A program made the position numbers and the translations under genes. This document shows positions 1 through 12,710 of a stretch of DNA of 64,000 bases, in pieces. The notes under the pieces were generated by a model. That model was not told where the DNA came from. It did not search any database and saw only the letters and a list, made by a program, of their open reading frames with translations. Origin of the DNA: Prinsepia uniflora. Its lineage: Eukaryota; Streptophyta; Magnoliopsida; Rosales; Rosaceae. Position 1 is the first letter of the stretch, and each line of letters starts with the position of its first letter. The stretch spans positions 76,240,916 through 76,304,915 of the forward strand of contig CM064866.1 of NCBI GenBank assembly GCA_032719365.1, written 5' to 3'.

Positions 1-1227
1 GTAGGGATGATCCAATGCAGCGACTGGCCTCAACCCTCCACCATATACTTGACCCATCCCTGGTATCTGGTTATGATACCCGACAGGAATCTGCCCGCCC
101 TGTACTTGGTATTGCGGATGATGAACATACTGACTCCGAATTGGTATCTGTTGGACCGGTACGTTTGGGGGTTGAACAGAACCCGGATAATAATAAACGG
201 GTCCAGACCCTACAACATGACCCGGGTAATTAGGATCCGGGATATACTGCACTGCTGGATTAGCTGAGAATCCCGTTGGTTTCGACACGGGTACTTCAAC
301 CGTCTCTGCAAACCCCTCCAATTGATTCTCTTTCGTCTCCACAACTTGACTAGAATCGGCCCGGGTCTTCACAGGTGGAAGACTCGGCATAGCTGGCACG
401 GAAGGTACAGACGAAATCGAGCAGAACGGCGACGAAACTGGAGCGGGAGAACCGGGATCCGAAACAGACACGTTGTCGTGCAATACGGGTCGGGGTTTTG
501 GTTTGTACTCGCCGCGAGGGTGAGTGTCATCGGAGTTCTCCAACCCGAATAGGTAGTCAGGTACTTCAGAGATAATCGAGGAAGCTTCCGAGCGGCCACG
601 CTCGAGCAGAGAGGAATTTGACGCGCCGCTGTTGAGCGCGTCGAGGAACCAGAGCTCGCGTTTGGCGGAGCCGTCGAGAAGCGAGCTGATGCTGGAGGAT
701 CTCGAGTTAATTGAGTCCTCGTCTATGGGGAAGAGAAAGAGGCGGAGGCGAGCCGATTTGGGGTTCTCATTTTGTGCTATGCGGTCGTACTCTTCCATCA
801 TGTTGTCGACGTCCTCGTCGGTCGTGACGGAGATCAAAGAGTCAAGTTCCTCATTCGGAAGCTGGTACTTCACCGTCACGTTACTCAATCCTGCAAATAA
901 TCAAGTCCTTCAATTACTTGAGAAAGAGGGCAAACCGGACCAATTACGACCCTACCACGTCGTCTTAATTAGGAGTTTACCTGAGAGTTTAGACAGCTTC
1001 GAGAGAAGGGAAGAGAAACCGGCGGCACGGTGGACGGCGACTATTCGTGTATCGCCGCCGACGTAACGAAGCTGATTATCGTGTGGCCGAGGTAGGATCT
1101 TGCCGCCAAAGCTGCACATAAATCGTGCTCGCGAATTCAGTTCGTGAGAGGGGTGGTCGGATCGTGGGGTGGAGGCGACTGAATCGCTGGCGACTGAGTC
1201 CAACTCGGAGGGGTGAAGTGAGGCCAT
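1..1227 (-). CDS. PB1 domain (octicosapeptide/Phox/Bem1p) protein, 5' part, cut by window start
   Basis: Two exons are seen on the minus strand: exon 1 from 1227 to 981 and exon 2 from 890 down to the window edge, with an intron at 980-891 (GTAAAC donor, TTTGCAG acceptor). The join lies inside a Gly codon and restores one frame. The first ~30 residues are Ser/Pro/Asp-rich. A PB1 fold then follows: a start like MCSFGGKILPRP, the basic strand RIVAVHR, and after the splice VTVKYQLPNEELDSLISV and the acidic TDEDVDNMMEEYDR, as in plant OPR/PB1 proteins. The C-terminal part is low-complexity and rich in Pro, Ser, Tyr and Gln, usual for this family. PB1 domains mediate heterotypic protein-protein binding, but the partner is not visible here. 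The ATG at 1227 is the first in frame and lies just before the PB1 core. The 3' end is outside the window. Confidence 0.88.
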
Positions 1228-2370
1228 TCTCCGATGATGATGATGATGCTAAGTCTCGTCTGCAACAAGAGGAGAAAAGTTAGTGTATCGGATTGTACGC
1301 AAACGGTAAGGAATGTGAATGCCTGCGTGTGGGAAAATAGGGATTTGGATGGCTGTGATGGATGAGCGTCACAGACCCTCCCCAGACCCGACCCTGGTTT
1401 TCGGTTGCGTTTTGCCTATCTTCACTGGGTCCCGCTTTAATTTATTTATTATCTGTTTAGTGCTTATTTGGGTGCTTATTCTCAGGCCGATATCATATAT
1501 CAAGGAAAAAAGTAGAGCATCATATAAAATAATAATCAATCAATTTTGAAGGGAAATTATGTAATGCGAGGAAATCCATGTCGAAATTTCACTGAGTAAT
1601 TCCCGTCTAAAAATTCTCTTATCAATATTGATGTGATTGCTTTATATAACAATGATTTTAAATTATTACCAACTTGTCATTGAAAATTGATACACCGCTG
1701 TCAAAGACGAAGACTCGGAACCAGCAAAAGGATGTTTGTATTTTTTATTTTTTCAAATACCATTTATTCTGTTATAATCATAATTGGTAATGACGATACA
1801 TACTCCATTAACTTTTCATGATAAAAAATAGGAAAGGAAACTTCAAAGGTTCAATTAGTCACATCACATATGTGAAATTAACTGGCGAATAATCATTCGT
1901 CTTCTGAAAATTATTGCAATTCGACATTTTAACATATATTGAAAATTCATATGTAAATGGATAAAAAAAAATCAAAATAACCAGATACAGCGTTCATGCA
2001 CGTCTCGAAAGAGATTACTCACTTGTATGTAAATTGTAATTAAATTTAAGTCGTTATGCGGGAATTGGAACTTATAATTTCTTCTTAATCTTTCTGAAAC
2101 GATCCTGGATTCCCAGCAAAAGCCGTTTGCTTGAGAATGTTGAGAGAGAAGGGGGTGGAGAAGAGAGCTGAGATTGTGGGGGCCAGGGAGGACGGTGGGC
2201 AAATGCTTAAAAGACTGGTTACGTGGGGTCCAGCTGTCCTCGTCTGATTGTAACCTGAAACGTGGCCGCATGTCACCATTTTGTCCCGGGGCCCAGGACA
2301 TTGCTAACCCCACCCGCTTGCTTTCTTGATCCTCCCACCTACCAATCAGATGAAAGTATCCTAACTTTCG
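1228..2370. other. 5' flank of the PB1 gene and AT-rich intergenic DNA
   Basis: A short GAT/CAT trinucleotide run (about 1231-1246) lies directly upstream of the PB1 start codon, probably in its 5' UTR. Beyond 1450 the sequence is AT-rich with no convincing ORF. A GC-richer stretch at about 2110-2350 has only frame-shadow ORFs and no recognisable domain. Confidence 0.5.
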
Positions 2371-3190
2371 CTGATATATCGCTCGATATATCAGTGAAAT
2401 TGATAAGCGACATATAAGAGGGGAAAAAGAAATTGAACGAAATATTGACATTCTTTCTTATTTTAAATCTATTGATCTCCTTATTTCATTAAAACGATCG
2501 AGATAGAAACAAATTTCATAAAAATCGGACGTAAAACCATTGAGTTACAGTCGGGTCATGTCGTGCGGGTCAAAAAACCCGAATTAGAGATCCGTTCGAG
2601 GTAAAAGATGACTGTTTTTAAGTTCGTATGTGTGCTTTATATATTATTTAGTTCCTTAATTTTCAATTGGGCTTATTAGTTCAGTTGGTTGTGGTGGCTT
2701 GTTTTAAACTATATTTATTATTTTTTCTAATTTTAAATATATCAATCTTTTTCCTATTTTTTAAAAAAGATTGCCTCTATTTTTTTATTATTTTTTTTTC
2801 AATTTTAAATATATTTACTCATTTTATATTTTTTCTTCCACTCAATTTTTTTTTGCTTATTTTTATGTTTTTAATTATATTAGCATTCAATTATAGTAAT
2901 TCACTTCATTTATATTTATATATAGATTTTTATATTACTAGTCATCAGCAGAATTCTATTGTATCATATTATTCATCATATATTTATTATATCAAAATCA
3001 TTTTATAATTTTTATTACTACTATATAACCATCATTGGGTAATTAAGTTTTTTATAAAGTTTCATTCCAAATTTCTAACTTTTAGACCGAATTTCCTTCA
3101 TTTTTATTTATCGTAAACGATACCGATATTTGAGACGATATATCCATAAATTTGACTAGCAATATATCCGTCGATTTCAATATTTTCGTC
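2371..3190 (+). mobile_element. dispersed transposon-like element with ATATCG-rich ends, copy 1
   Basis: The left end has two GATATATC-type motifs (about 2373-2392). The right end has several (about 3120-3175). The body matches the reverse strand of 40545-41490 over most of its length: for example the block containing AAAATCGGACGTAAA and GTCGGGTCATGTCG (near 2520-2565), the T-rich Phe-coding-looking middle, and the block near 3080 containing AGACCGAATTTCC. No transposase ORF is present, so this looks non-autonomous. Similar ATATCG-ended repeats are common in some rosid genomes (general knowledge, not checked). The superfamily is uncertain. Confidence 0.6.
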
Positions 3191-3780
3191 AATCATACAA
3201 GACTTTGTTGTACTTCAGTTGTCCACAAATTAGTGATCAATAAACAAAAATGATTCTCCATTATACCTATAATTGAGTCTCCAAATTTATTTATTATATT
3301 TTTATTTTTTTTATCCGCATTACTAATTTATATTGTTTTGTATTTTGTTTGGAACCGGGTCGAATTTAACGTCACTTTAATTTTGACAAGTGAGTTTGTA
3401 CTATAAAATATCAGTCATTGTCTGTTAGCAAGTTGGGAATAATTAAAGGTATGTTTACGGTCATATCTAACTTGGGCGGTGCGTACGTAATATCCTTTTA
3501 AAGACAACAAATCTTAAGCGCACTACCATCACCTCCCAAAACAGAAGGAAGTACTTGGAAAAGACAAGTTAAGCACCTTAATAAAAGAATAATACTTAGT
3601 TATCATTTTAATTTATTTAATTGTGATTATAAATAATATATCGAAATAATTCAAATTTTAAATCATTTTCAAAATCATTCACATAACAAAATTTGAGATC
3701 ATTTTGCTCTTCAAATATATCAATTAAAATTTGAGAGCATTTAACTATTAAAATATATTAATTAAATAGACGGTTTGCAA
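3191..3780. other. AT-rich intergenic DNA
   Basis: No ORF, RNA gene or clear transposon terminus is seen here. The sequence is AT-rich with scattered short repeats. Confidence 0.4.
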
Positions 3781-4190
3781 TAAAAAACTTAATTGCTACC
3801 AAAATTGTACATTTATTTCATAAATATGAAGTACCAAATGGTTTCAATTTTATTTATTTTTTAAAAAAATGATCGTGAAATGAGGATTTAGAGAATAAAC
3901 AATTTTGATTATGATATAAGTACAAAACTAATTCAATAAATTGAAAGAGTGGTATGCAAAAGTGCTACCAGGTTAGGTTAAGATTGTGGTCAATGCATAC
4001 AATATTGAAGAGGTACCACCATTTTTATTTCATATATGTGAATAACTAAACGACATACAACCTTATTGAGTTTTTATTGAGATGATCTTAACATGATGAT
4101 TTAAAGAATAAATGGTTTCAATTATGAAATATATACAAAGATAATTCGATAAATCGAAAAGATAGTATAAGGAAGTACTACCTATATGGG
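3781..4190. repeat. two-unit degenerate tandem repeat, about 215-bp period
   Basis: The block at 3884-3970 (GATTTAGAGAATAAAC ... GTGCTACC) recurs at 4099-4183 (GATTTAAAGAATAAAT ... GTACTACC) with substitutions and small indels. The flanks of the two blocks also align. The units are non-coding. Confidence 0.55.
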
Positions 4191-4259
4191 GTGCAAGTAT
4201 TTTCTTTAAATGAGTATAAGAAGATAATTGATCAAGACCTCCATCCTTGCTAACCAAAT

Positions 4260-4515
4260 TGCCTTGTCCACCCGAAAGCTAGCAAGCCATGCGTACTGGT
4301 CAAAGACGACGCTCCTGGGTAATTGGGCGTTGATAACCCCCGTCGATTTCTTGTATCGCAACTAGCTGCAGCAGCCTCCATTTTAGTTTCATGGCTTTGA
4401 TTGTTGTTTTCTTTGTGTAGTTGCGCAGCGTAGTGCTCGGCCTTTCCTTTTTGTGATGTGGGCTTGTTTGAGGCTTTGTTTATTTGGGCCGGGCCCTCTT
4501 AATGAATGTCTTTCT
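4260..4515 (+). other. GC-richer stretch ending in an A-rich tail, possible LINE 3' remnant
   Basis: This stretch is richer in GC than its surroundings and ends with TTGGGCCGGGCCC, a T/C-rich run and then CACCAAAAAAGAGAG. That resembles the 3' end of a truncated plant LINE. No reverse transcriptase reading frame is present and the target duplication is not clear, so this is only a suggestion. Confidence 0.25.
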
Positions 4516-4779
4516 CACCAAAAAAGAGAGAGAAAATTGACTAATGGAAAAGGAGGAAGGACCACATTAGCAAATGGCAACTTACGACATTAGCTTTTTA
4601 GAATCTTCCTCTTTCTGTACTATTATGATCCCAAAGTCATGATACTTCAAACATTTTTGTTTAACTGGTTGTATTTCTTTAAAAAATTCTATTTAATTAT
4701 ATTTGTATCACATTTTCCTTATGCATATAATATAATACCATGTAATTATTGGATTACAATTAATTAATTATCCATTTGA

Positions 4780-6690
4780 AACGCGACATCAAGTTTGTGG
4801 GGGATGCATACAAATACAATATTGAATATCGAAGGAAAAGGAAAAGGAAAAGGGTATTAAATAGTTGAACTGGCCCTCTGCACCTTTATAATATGATTCT
4901 GAACGTAAAAGGAGTTTTAGAATTTGAGTAGAGATTCCGAGATCAGCATAATTTCCATGCTTTCCATGCACACACACACGCTCTCTCCAAATAAACCATC
5001 ACTCACTTGCAAATTAATTTCAATTACATGGAAACTCCTTTCCAAGCTTTGGTCGCCCGTCAATAGGTCCACGGTCCACCCCCAAAAGACGTTATCGGGC
5101 AACATCTCAGATTTCACGGTGGTCGGCCGCCTGTCATCCACCGTGAAGGTCATATATGACACTTTATATTTCAGCTAGATAGATAGGAGAGGGATTAAAC
5201 TAAATTATGTAGCTAATCAATTGAATGTATATCTGTCATCTGAGTGAAAATATATATTTTTTTTTAATTTTGTTTTTTAAATTGTTGTTTTTCGTTATAA
5301 GAGAATTAGAGAAAATTAGACATAAAAGAAGATAATCAAATCCCTTAAAAAATAGTAGGCCGGATTAGAAGAATGTGACTTTCTTTTATGTCTGATCTCA
5401 TATGATTCTCCAATAATGAAAAAACTTTTTTACATTTTAAAATAAATTGAATTTGATGAGTTATTTAGTCTAATTCAATCCCACCGGTTATCCACCAAAT
5501 TTTTGTTTTTTGATACAATGATATTGAAGGACAGAGATTACATTATATATTACTAGGTTATAGTACTAAGTGGCATCAAATTTTCCATTAGATTAGTATA
5601 ACTTGTTTAACATGTATCATTATTATTATTTGGTTTATGAGGGAATTCCTACAAAGCATACTTACTCATGTTAGTAGTGGTGGATCCACATAGGGGCAAG
5701 GAGGGTCACTTGAGCCTCTCCTCCCTGGAAAATAACATATGCAGGTCAGAATTGACCCCATGCTTGCTTGAAAAATTGATGTTCAACAGGGGCAGATCTT
5801 GCTTGTCTAAGCTGGGTTTATAGGTAGATTGATTTTTAAAGAAAATACTACTATAGATGGGGGGAGAGGGCCAAATAGAGCCAAGTTCTTATAGGCGGAA
5901 TTTGTTTTTGTTGTGTAAAAGTTAGTCCTTTGTTGTAGAGTCACCTACCTGTACTCTATAATTGCAGAGTGAGCTGAGGCAGCTTCCTTCTAGGCTTCTA
6001 GCAATCCTTGTTATCGTAAACAAGATACCTTTTGTTTTACCACCTTACTTTTTTTTTTTGTTTACTAGAAGACACCTACTTATTTTTTTTCTACTGAGAC
6101 AAAATCTACTTATTTATTATTTATTATTTTTATCACACTGAATTATATCCGAAGGAAAGCACTTACGAAATAAAATAAGATACCCAATACTTAAACACTA
6201 ATAAAAAAATGAGTTCTTATAAGAAATATTATGATAGGATTTTTAATTTTATTTCATTTTTAGAATAGTATGGACTTTAAAAAAAAATTCATTTAGTAAT
6301 TATAATGGCTCTTAATGAGAAAATAGTAGGAAGATTATTTTTAATGTGCATTCTGAAAATTATATTTCGCAATATAACGAAAAATTAATAATTCAGTAAT
6401 ATATATAGTAGTTCTTTATATTAAAATTAATATTTTTACTTACATTGATAACAAAATTATATAATACATTAATTTTATTATATGTAAACATTGTATATTA
6501 TAATTTTCGATGAATTATAAATGCTAATATAGTGTCTTGTAATTGTATAGCGTATTTTTGTCTAAATCTTTTTGTGCTACTCCACATGTTGACCCTCCTT
6601 GAAATATTTTCTTGGTCTGCAACTGCACGTAGGTAAATTTTTTGGAATATTGGAGCACCCTAAATCCAGAATCAGTAAAACGATAAAAAA
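4780..6690. other. intergenic DNA upstream of ENT copy A
   Basis: A GC-richer islet at about 4960-5165 contains an 84-codon ORF on the plus strand (4924-5178) with no recognised domain and no counterpart in copy B. A stretch at about 5675-5900 (GTGGATCCACATAGGGGCAA onward) has the look of old transposon DNA. The rest is AT-rich with no supported gene. Confidence 0.35.
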
Positions 6691-6697
6691 ACACACA

Positions 6698-6797
6698 AGC
6701 TTATTCTAATCATTAGCTAACCCAAAGAGTAAGTAAGTTAGCCGAATTATTTATTATTCATTAGCTTATTCTAATCATTAGCTAACCCAAAGAGTAG
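6698..6797. repeat. 35-bp direct repeat, two copies 65 bp apart
   Basis: The string beginning AGCTTATTCTAATCATTAGC and continuing through AACCCAAAGAGTA starts at 6698 and again at 6763. It is identical over about 35 bases, then differs (AAGTAAG against GGTAGC). Confidence 0.8.
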
Positions 6798-7231
6798 GTA
6801 GCTTATTTCATTTAGGATGCCACGTGTCAGTCCCACAAAAATAAGCACATTCTTCCACATCGAAATTATTTATTATTCTTCTTTTGCACATCATACATAA
6901 GGGTAAAGGGCACATTCTCTAATAAAAGATAACTAAGTTTTAATATTCATATTTACTTACAAAATACTATTCATAACATACTTCTTATATAGACCGACCT
7001 ACACTGACTTGGATGTTGAAGTACTCATAAGTACTCATAGACCAGCACGACACCGATGCTTACTTTTGACCGATGACCAATCTACCTTCTTTTATAGACC
7101 AGTCCAAGGACACGTGCTGACCATGATTCCACTCCTAAAATGACACATTTTGTGAAGAGACCCAATAAATTAGATTTTTTTTTTTTTAATAACAAAGCTG
7201 ATGCTTCCTCTTAAAACCAAGGAAAGATTAA

Positions 7232-7857
7232 AGGTGCATTTACTTTACAGGAATGAGAAGACTAAGTAATGAAAGAAGTAGTAGTGGCTAATCATTTCTA
7301 TTAAAGTGTTTACTAACAAAATTTAATTAGAACATTAATGAGAATGATTTTCATTGTTATTGTTTATTAACCATTATCAATCATAATGAAAATTGCTTGA
7401 TTACTAAAATGGTCTTTTTTCGAGTTTTCTCAATCTTTCGTTCTCTTATCTGATCACCATCTCAAAATTCATTTTCTGAAAAATTTGATTCATTAAAAAT
7501 TAAAAAAAAAATGTTTTTCTTCATTTTTAAAGATTCCATTTATTACAAAATAAACAAGTTGTCCTTCTTTCTTTTTACACACATATGATACGCTTAAATT
7601 TATTATGGTTAAACTTTGTAATTATTTTGAAAGTTGTAGGCAGATTTTGGTACATAAAAAATTAAAATAACTAAGGGGAATCATTAACAACTCCTCCATA
7701 ATTAATCTCATTACCCATTTTGGGTTAATGGTACTAAGAATTTTATGTAGGACCCACCTGTTAAAAAAATAATAATTGTGCAAGTAAACACGAGTAATTT
7801 ATAATGGGAATCATTCCCATTAATTTGATTCTCATTATCTCTAAGGAAACATCCTCA
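7232..7857. mobile_element. PIF/Harbinger (Tourist)-like MITE
   Basis: The inverted ends match imperfectly. The left end starts AGGTGCATTTACTTTACAGG and reaches AATGAGAA. The right end, read on the other strand, starts TGAGGATGTTTCCTTAGAGA and reaches AATGAGAA. The element is flanked by TAA on both sides (7229-7231 and 7858-7860), the 3-bp target duplication of Harbinger elements. It is 626 bp long with no transposase. Confidence 0.65.
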
Positions 7858-7860
7858 TAA

Positions 7861-8995
7861 ATTTCTTCTTCATCGGGGTCTTCACAATTAGCATCATATG
7901 GGAAAAATATCACCATCTTAATTTTTTTAATACAATGATATTGAGGGAAGAAATTACATTATATAAATTTGGATATCGACCTTACCGGAAGAGAGTCGAA
8001 TTCAAAACTTCTCACATTATAAATGAAGAGGAATACGAATAGAGTGATTATAATGCAAATTTTCCAAATATTTAAGGTTTTTTTTTTTCAAGAATAATAT
8101 TTAGAGGAATTTTAATAGGGCGAATTCTACACAACAATCAAATATGTTAATCACATAATGTAATTGCTTAAGTAATATTTATAGCATATTCTATAAGATA
8201 TCAATTATAAGGTAATTTTTTTAAGCAAAGTACGATATTATTGAGCAAAGATAAATAATAACTTACATGAAAAATAAGGTGCATTATAACGTAAATTTAT
8301 ATTTTAGAATGATGTCATGGTGTAAACTCTAGTGTCAATGGATTAGATATGAAGTTTTGAGTATCAATATTTTGGTGCCTTCTCTAAGGTACACATACCA
8401 AGGACGTATGCCTGTTAATTGATATATTCGATTCGGTATTTCACCGACACCAAAATCAAATTGAATGCGTAATTTTGTATTGGTAATGGTTTCGATACTA
8501 GCCATTTTCACTTTGAAGTGAATTGGACCAGACTGAGTGAAGAAAGAGGGATAAACGAAGATAATGAGGGGGAGACAAGAAGAAAAGATTGACAGCGAGG
8601 AAGCAATGCTGCAATTGAGGGAGAGACTTAAGGGAGATGCCATGAATCACCACTTTCTCACTTTCCTCCACCACCTACTCATCATCACCAAAAATCAAAC
8701 ATTTACACAATTAGATTAGAAATTGAACAAATTAAGCAAATGGATCAACCCCAAATCTAACAAAATCAATGCTAAATTAAGCAAATAATGTGTTCTGTCA
8801 AGAAAGCCTCCAACTTTGGACAAATAGGCACGGATCTAGAAATTCAAAGTTGGACTGGCTAGATTTGTCAAGTTTTGAAAAAATTGAAAGATAAACTAAA
8901 TTCATCAACTTTAGGGCCTATTTTATTCAAAGATTGGAGGACAAATGGTAAAATAAACCAAGTTTATTAAAAATTTGGAAAAAGGTTAAATTCAT

Positions 8996-9028
<33 letters not shown>

Positions 9029-9680
9029 AATGGTAAAATAAATTCATCAATATTTATTCAAAATTGAAGAAAATGATAAAATATAGCCAAATTTTATTCA
9101 AAGATTGAAAAAAAAATGATTAAATAGGATTAAATTTTATTGATTAAAAATTGGGAAGAAATTGATAAAACTCGGCCCTCAGTAAAGACGCTCAAATTCG
9201 AGTTTGGAACCGAGGGCCCTAATAAAAAAGTCAAAGACAAAACAACTGGGCTAAGTTACCCTTGATGCAAATTGAAATGCGTATAATATATAATCAATAA
9301 AATTGAGTTTGACTATAGCCCAGGCTGGTCCCTCAATAGGCCCGTCATGAGAAGGATGAGTTGGCTTTTGTGGGATTGCAAAGATGAGTAGTTTGTGCAA
9401 TATGAATTGATAATGCTTATGAGATTTAATTTATATTATTTTGTGTATTATTTCATCTAGATCGTTCCAATAAATGTCGAACTTGATCATTAAAGACATT
9501 TACCTATATTTGTTATCAAGCTATTGAAGTCTAATTTTTTTTTTTTAATCAATAAAATTTCATCCTCTCAAAAAAAAATGTATAACATTATTCACTTTTG
9601 AATTTAAATATATTTGGAAGAGCTTATTGTCAACTGCTCAAGCATGCCGCCAGATAGTTTAGGAAGCAAATCCCATTCTC
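7861..9680. other. AT-rich intergenic DNA with old repeat remnants
   Basis: There is no supported gene. From about 8820 to 9300 short motifs such as CAAATTTTATTCAAAGATTG recur irregularly, and a GC-richer block (9170-9260) contains CTCGGCCCTCAG and ACCGAGGGCCC, probably transposon debris. An ORF on the minus strand at 8335-8643 has no recognisable domain. Confidence 0.35.
8999..9026. repeat. (AT)n microsatellite
   Basis: About 14 uninterrupted TA dinucleotides lie in AT-rich intergenic DNA. Confidence 0.95.
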
Positions 9681-10220
9681 AAGTAAGATAATCGTCAGCA
9701 TATTTTTTACTCGTATAAACCATTCAATAATTTAAATTATTTACCTAAATTTCCCTAAGGATCCTTTTTTAAATTTACCTAAATTTCCCTATTTACTCTG
9801 GCGTTTCCCAGTGAGGGCTGTTTCGACGCCAATCATGTTGGGCGATTCTTTATTGGTCTTCCCTGACCTTCCATCATCAATTAGTTTCCATAAAAGTATG
9901 AAAAGGAAAAAATCCCTTTTACTTTTTTTTGCTTATAAGTTCACAGCTTTCTGTAGTTTTATATTTCTAGAAGTTTGCTTACTTGCAGAGTTCCAGTCCA
10001 ACCCCATCCTCACAAAAACGTAATCTCCTAATATTTCCACATTTTTTTTCTTCCTTCTGTTCACATGTTAATCACTTAATCATTTTATAACTCAATAGTT
10101 TAATATATTGTGTTATCGTGCTTGAAGCCTGCAATGTTTTTATATAATTTTAATTATTTTCTGGTCCAATACAAGCATCGCCTTTTTTCTTATATTCTTG
10201 TTTTTGAAAGCAAGGGAGGA

Positions 10221-10228
10221 TATAAATT
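10221..10228 (+). promoter_or_regulatory. candidate TATA box of ENT copy A
   Basis: TATAAATT lies in the context GGGAGGATATAAATT, 271 bases before the ENT start codon. The same motif and context recur at 45903 before ENT copy B, although the sequence between it and the gene has many indels. That conservation supports a promoter role. A leader intron ending just before the start codon (acceptor TTTAG at about 10481) is possible. Confidence 0.4.
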
Positions 10229-10491
10229 CCAGAGCCCAGTTGCATATTCAGGTTGTTTCAATTTACCCAGGTAAAAGATGAACCTTTGGAAGCAGGGTTG
10301 TTTCAATTAGCTTCAATTTTATTTAGTTTGTTTCAAAGGAAAAGAACCTTTTTTTTTTATTTGCTATTTGTTTTTCTGCATTTTAATTTGTTTCAAGCCA
10401 ACAATAGTCAAGGTGGAGTCAAATCTGCAGTGTACAGGGCCTAAATTTTATATGAGATTGTAACTGTGGCTGTTGCATTTAGGGAGCAGCC

Positions 10492-12710
10492 ATGACTGAG
10501 GGCAATGAAACCAAGCCTCCAATAAAACTTGAGGTTTGTGCTTTAAAGCATTGAACTTTATTTCATTAATTGATTTACCTGACCTTTGGAATATTTCTTG
10601 ATGATTTTTCCCCATTTCTAATTAAGAATTGTGTCTGCTATCTTCTCAAACCCTGCAATAAGCAGGGGCAGTATAAAGCAATGGCAGTTTGCTGGTTTCT
10701 GGGACTTGGTTCCCTTGTTGCTTGGAACAGTATGCTCACTATAGGAGATTACTACTATGCCTTGTTTCCGGCGGTAAACCTCTAATTACCATATATATAT
10801 ATATATATATATTTTCTGTTTTTGAGATTAAATGAGCGATCTTTATCATTTTAGCTTTTAAGCATATAGGTGAGTCTCAAAACTTGTTAAGTTTCAAGGT
10901 AGGGTGTTCATTAGTCTTCGAAGTCCAACCGTCATTGCCCTTTTGAAATAGATCGACGAAAAAATAATAGGGCTTTATTGCTTATTTACCATTTGGATGT
11001 TTGCAGAAATGAAAATTGAAGTCTAAGATTAATTATCTGATGAGATTTATTTTTTTGGATAGAGTTATCATCCTTCGCGGGTTCTTACTCTTGTTTATCA
11101 ACCGTTTGCACTTGTAACAATGCTAGCTCTAGCATACAATGAAGCAAAGGTCAATACCAGAAAGCGAAATTTAATCGGTTATGCTCTCTTTTTCCTTAGT
11201 ACCCTGATGCTGATAGTTGTAAGTAACGCCTGTGCTCCAATTTGGCTATATTATAATCAATGTTCTTATTTTGCATAATCTTATGGCTTCAGATCAATAT
11301 GTAATAGGTTGATTTAGCTACGTCTGGGAGTGGAGCAATTGGACCGTATATTGGTATATGTGCATGTGTTGCTGGATTTGGGGTTGCAGATGCTCATGTT
11401 CAAGGTGGAATGGTCGGAGACCTATCTTTTATGCGCCCCGAATTCATCCAGGTTTGTCTTTTTCACAGAGCTCTTAAAATATCTGAAAACTTGTGAATGG
11501 TCTTTTGATGTTTGCTTCTGCAGTCTTTCTTTGGTGGCTTGGCTGCATCAGGCGCTCTGACCTCTGCCCTGAGGCTGCTAACAAAAGCTGTCTTTGAGAA
11601 ATATCATGACGGTCTTCGCAAGGGGGCAAGTATGTGAATTTTCCATACTATAAAGCTGCTTTCTGAAGCTAGGATCATACTTTCTCAATCCTTTGATCAA
11701 TGACAATTTCTTGTCTTTTGCAGTAATGTTCCTATCAGTTTCCACATTCATCGAGTTTCTATGTTTCTTTCTATATGCAATTTACTTCCCAAGATTGCCT
11801 ATAGTAAAGTACTACAGGACAAAGGCAGCCTCAGAAGGCTCTAAAACTGTATCGGCCGATCTTGCTGCGGCCGGCGTCAAAACACAAGCAGATGTAGAAG
11901 TATTGTACTCTCTTTAATCATGTGTTCATGTTTTGCTCACATGCCTAATTCTTACCAATCTCTTTAAAATTTTCACAGATCCCTGATGATGCTAAAGTAG
12001 AACAAACTCGACTGAGCACCAAGCAATTATTCTGGAAGACCATAGATTATTCACTTGATTTATTTCTTATATATGTTTTGACATTATCAATCTTCCCTGG
12101 TTTCATTTTCGAAAACACTGGACACCATCAGTTGGGCACATGGTAAGTTCCAATCTTTGTCTTTCACTTGCTTGCTTTCATAATGTGGTTCATATTCTCA
12201 TCTCTCATCATTCATCAGGTATCCACTTGTTCTGATAGCTATGTACAATGTGTGGGATTTGATATCAAGATACATACCTCTTATCAAATGCCTGAAGATT
12301 GAATCCAGAAAGGGCCTCATGATTGCAATTGGGTCCCGTTTCCTTTTCGTTCCAGCATACTACTTCACTGGAAAGTATGGTGACCAAGGATGGATGATCT
12401 TGCTCACATCAGTCCTCGGATTAACAAATGGCTATCTTACTGTCTGTGTCATGACCGTGGCACCAAAAGGCTACAAGGTATTGCCCAACACTGTCCATAG
12501 CCTATTCGGAAACTTGGAACTTTCAAAATTTCAAATTTAACAGTGATTTCAAAATTTCAATGGTCAGTGAAGATTAATTGCTTATGTTTGATTTTTCAGG
12601 GACCGGAGCAAAATGCCATTGGGAATATTCTGGTGCTGGCTCTTTTGTCCGGCATATTTGCAGGTGTTTGTCTTGACTGGCTATGGCTTATTGGTAAAGG
12701 TCCATTTTAA
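10492..12710 (+). CDS. equilibrative nucleoside transporter, copy A (intact, nine exons)
   Basis: Exons: 10492-10533, 10666-10773, 11063-11218, 11308-11451, 11524-11629, 11724-11899, 11979-12142, 12219-12477 and 12600-12710. All introns are GT-AG and the joined frame is open for 421 residues plus stop, matching plant ENT3-type transporters (about 420). The family (SLC29/ENT) moves nucleosides across membranes, in plants usually by proton symport at the plasma membrane. Family landmarks, in order: WNSMLTIGDYYY in helix 1; YHPSRVLTLVYQPFA; the GPYIG and GGMVGDLS region of helices 4-5; a hydrophilic central loop (KAASEGSKTVSADLAAAGVK); IFPGFIFENTGHH; then GDQGWMILLTSVLGLTNGYL, MTVAPKGYKGPEQNA and a hydrophobic last helix. 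The profile fits about 11 membrane helices. The start is the first ATG, in context GCAGCCATGA, and gives the short hydrophilic N-terminus usual here. The nearly identical copy B lies 35.6 kb downstream in the same orientation. Confidence 0.93.

Noticed and set aside
2667..3008. 113-codon hydrophobic frame
   Set aside because: It is a Phe/Ile/Leu string from T-rich DNA inside a dispersed repeat whose other copy does not keep the frame.
8335..8643. 102-codon minus-strand frame with a signal-like stretch
   Set aside because: No domain, no splice context, and no matching frame in copy B. Probably chance.
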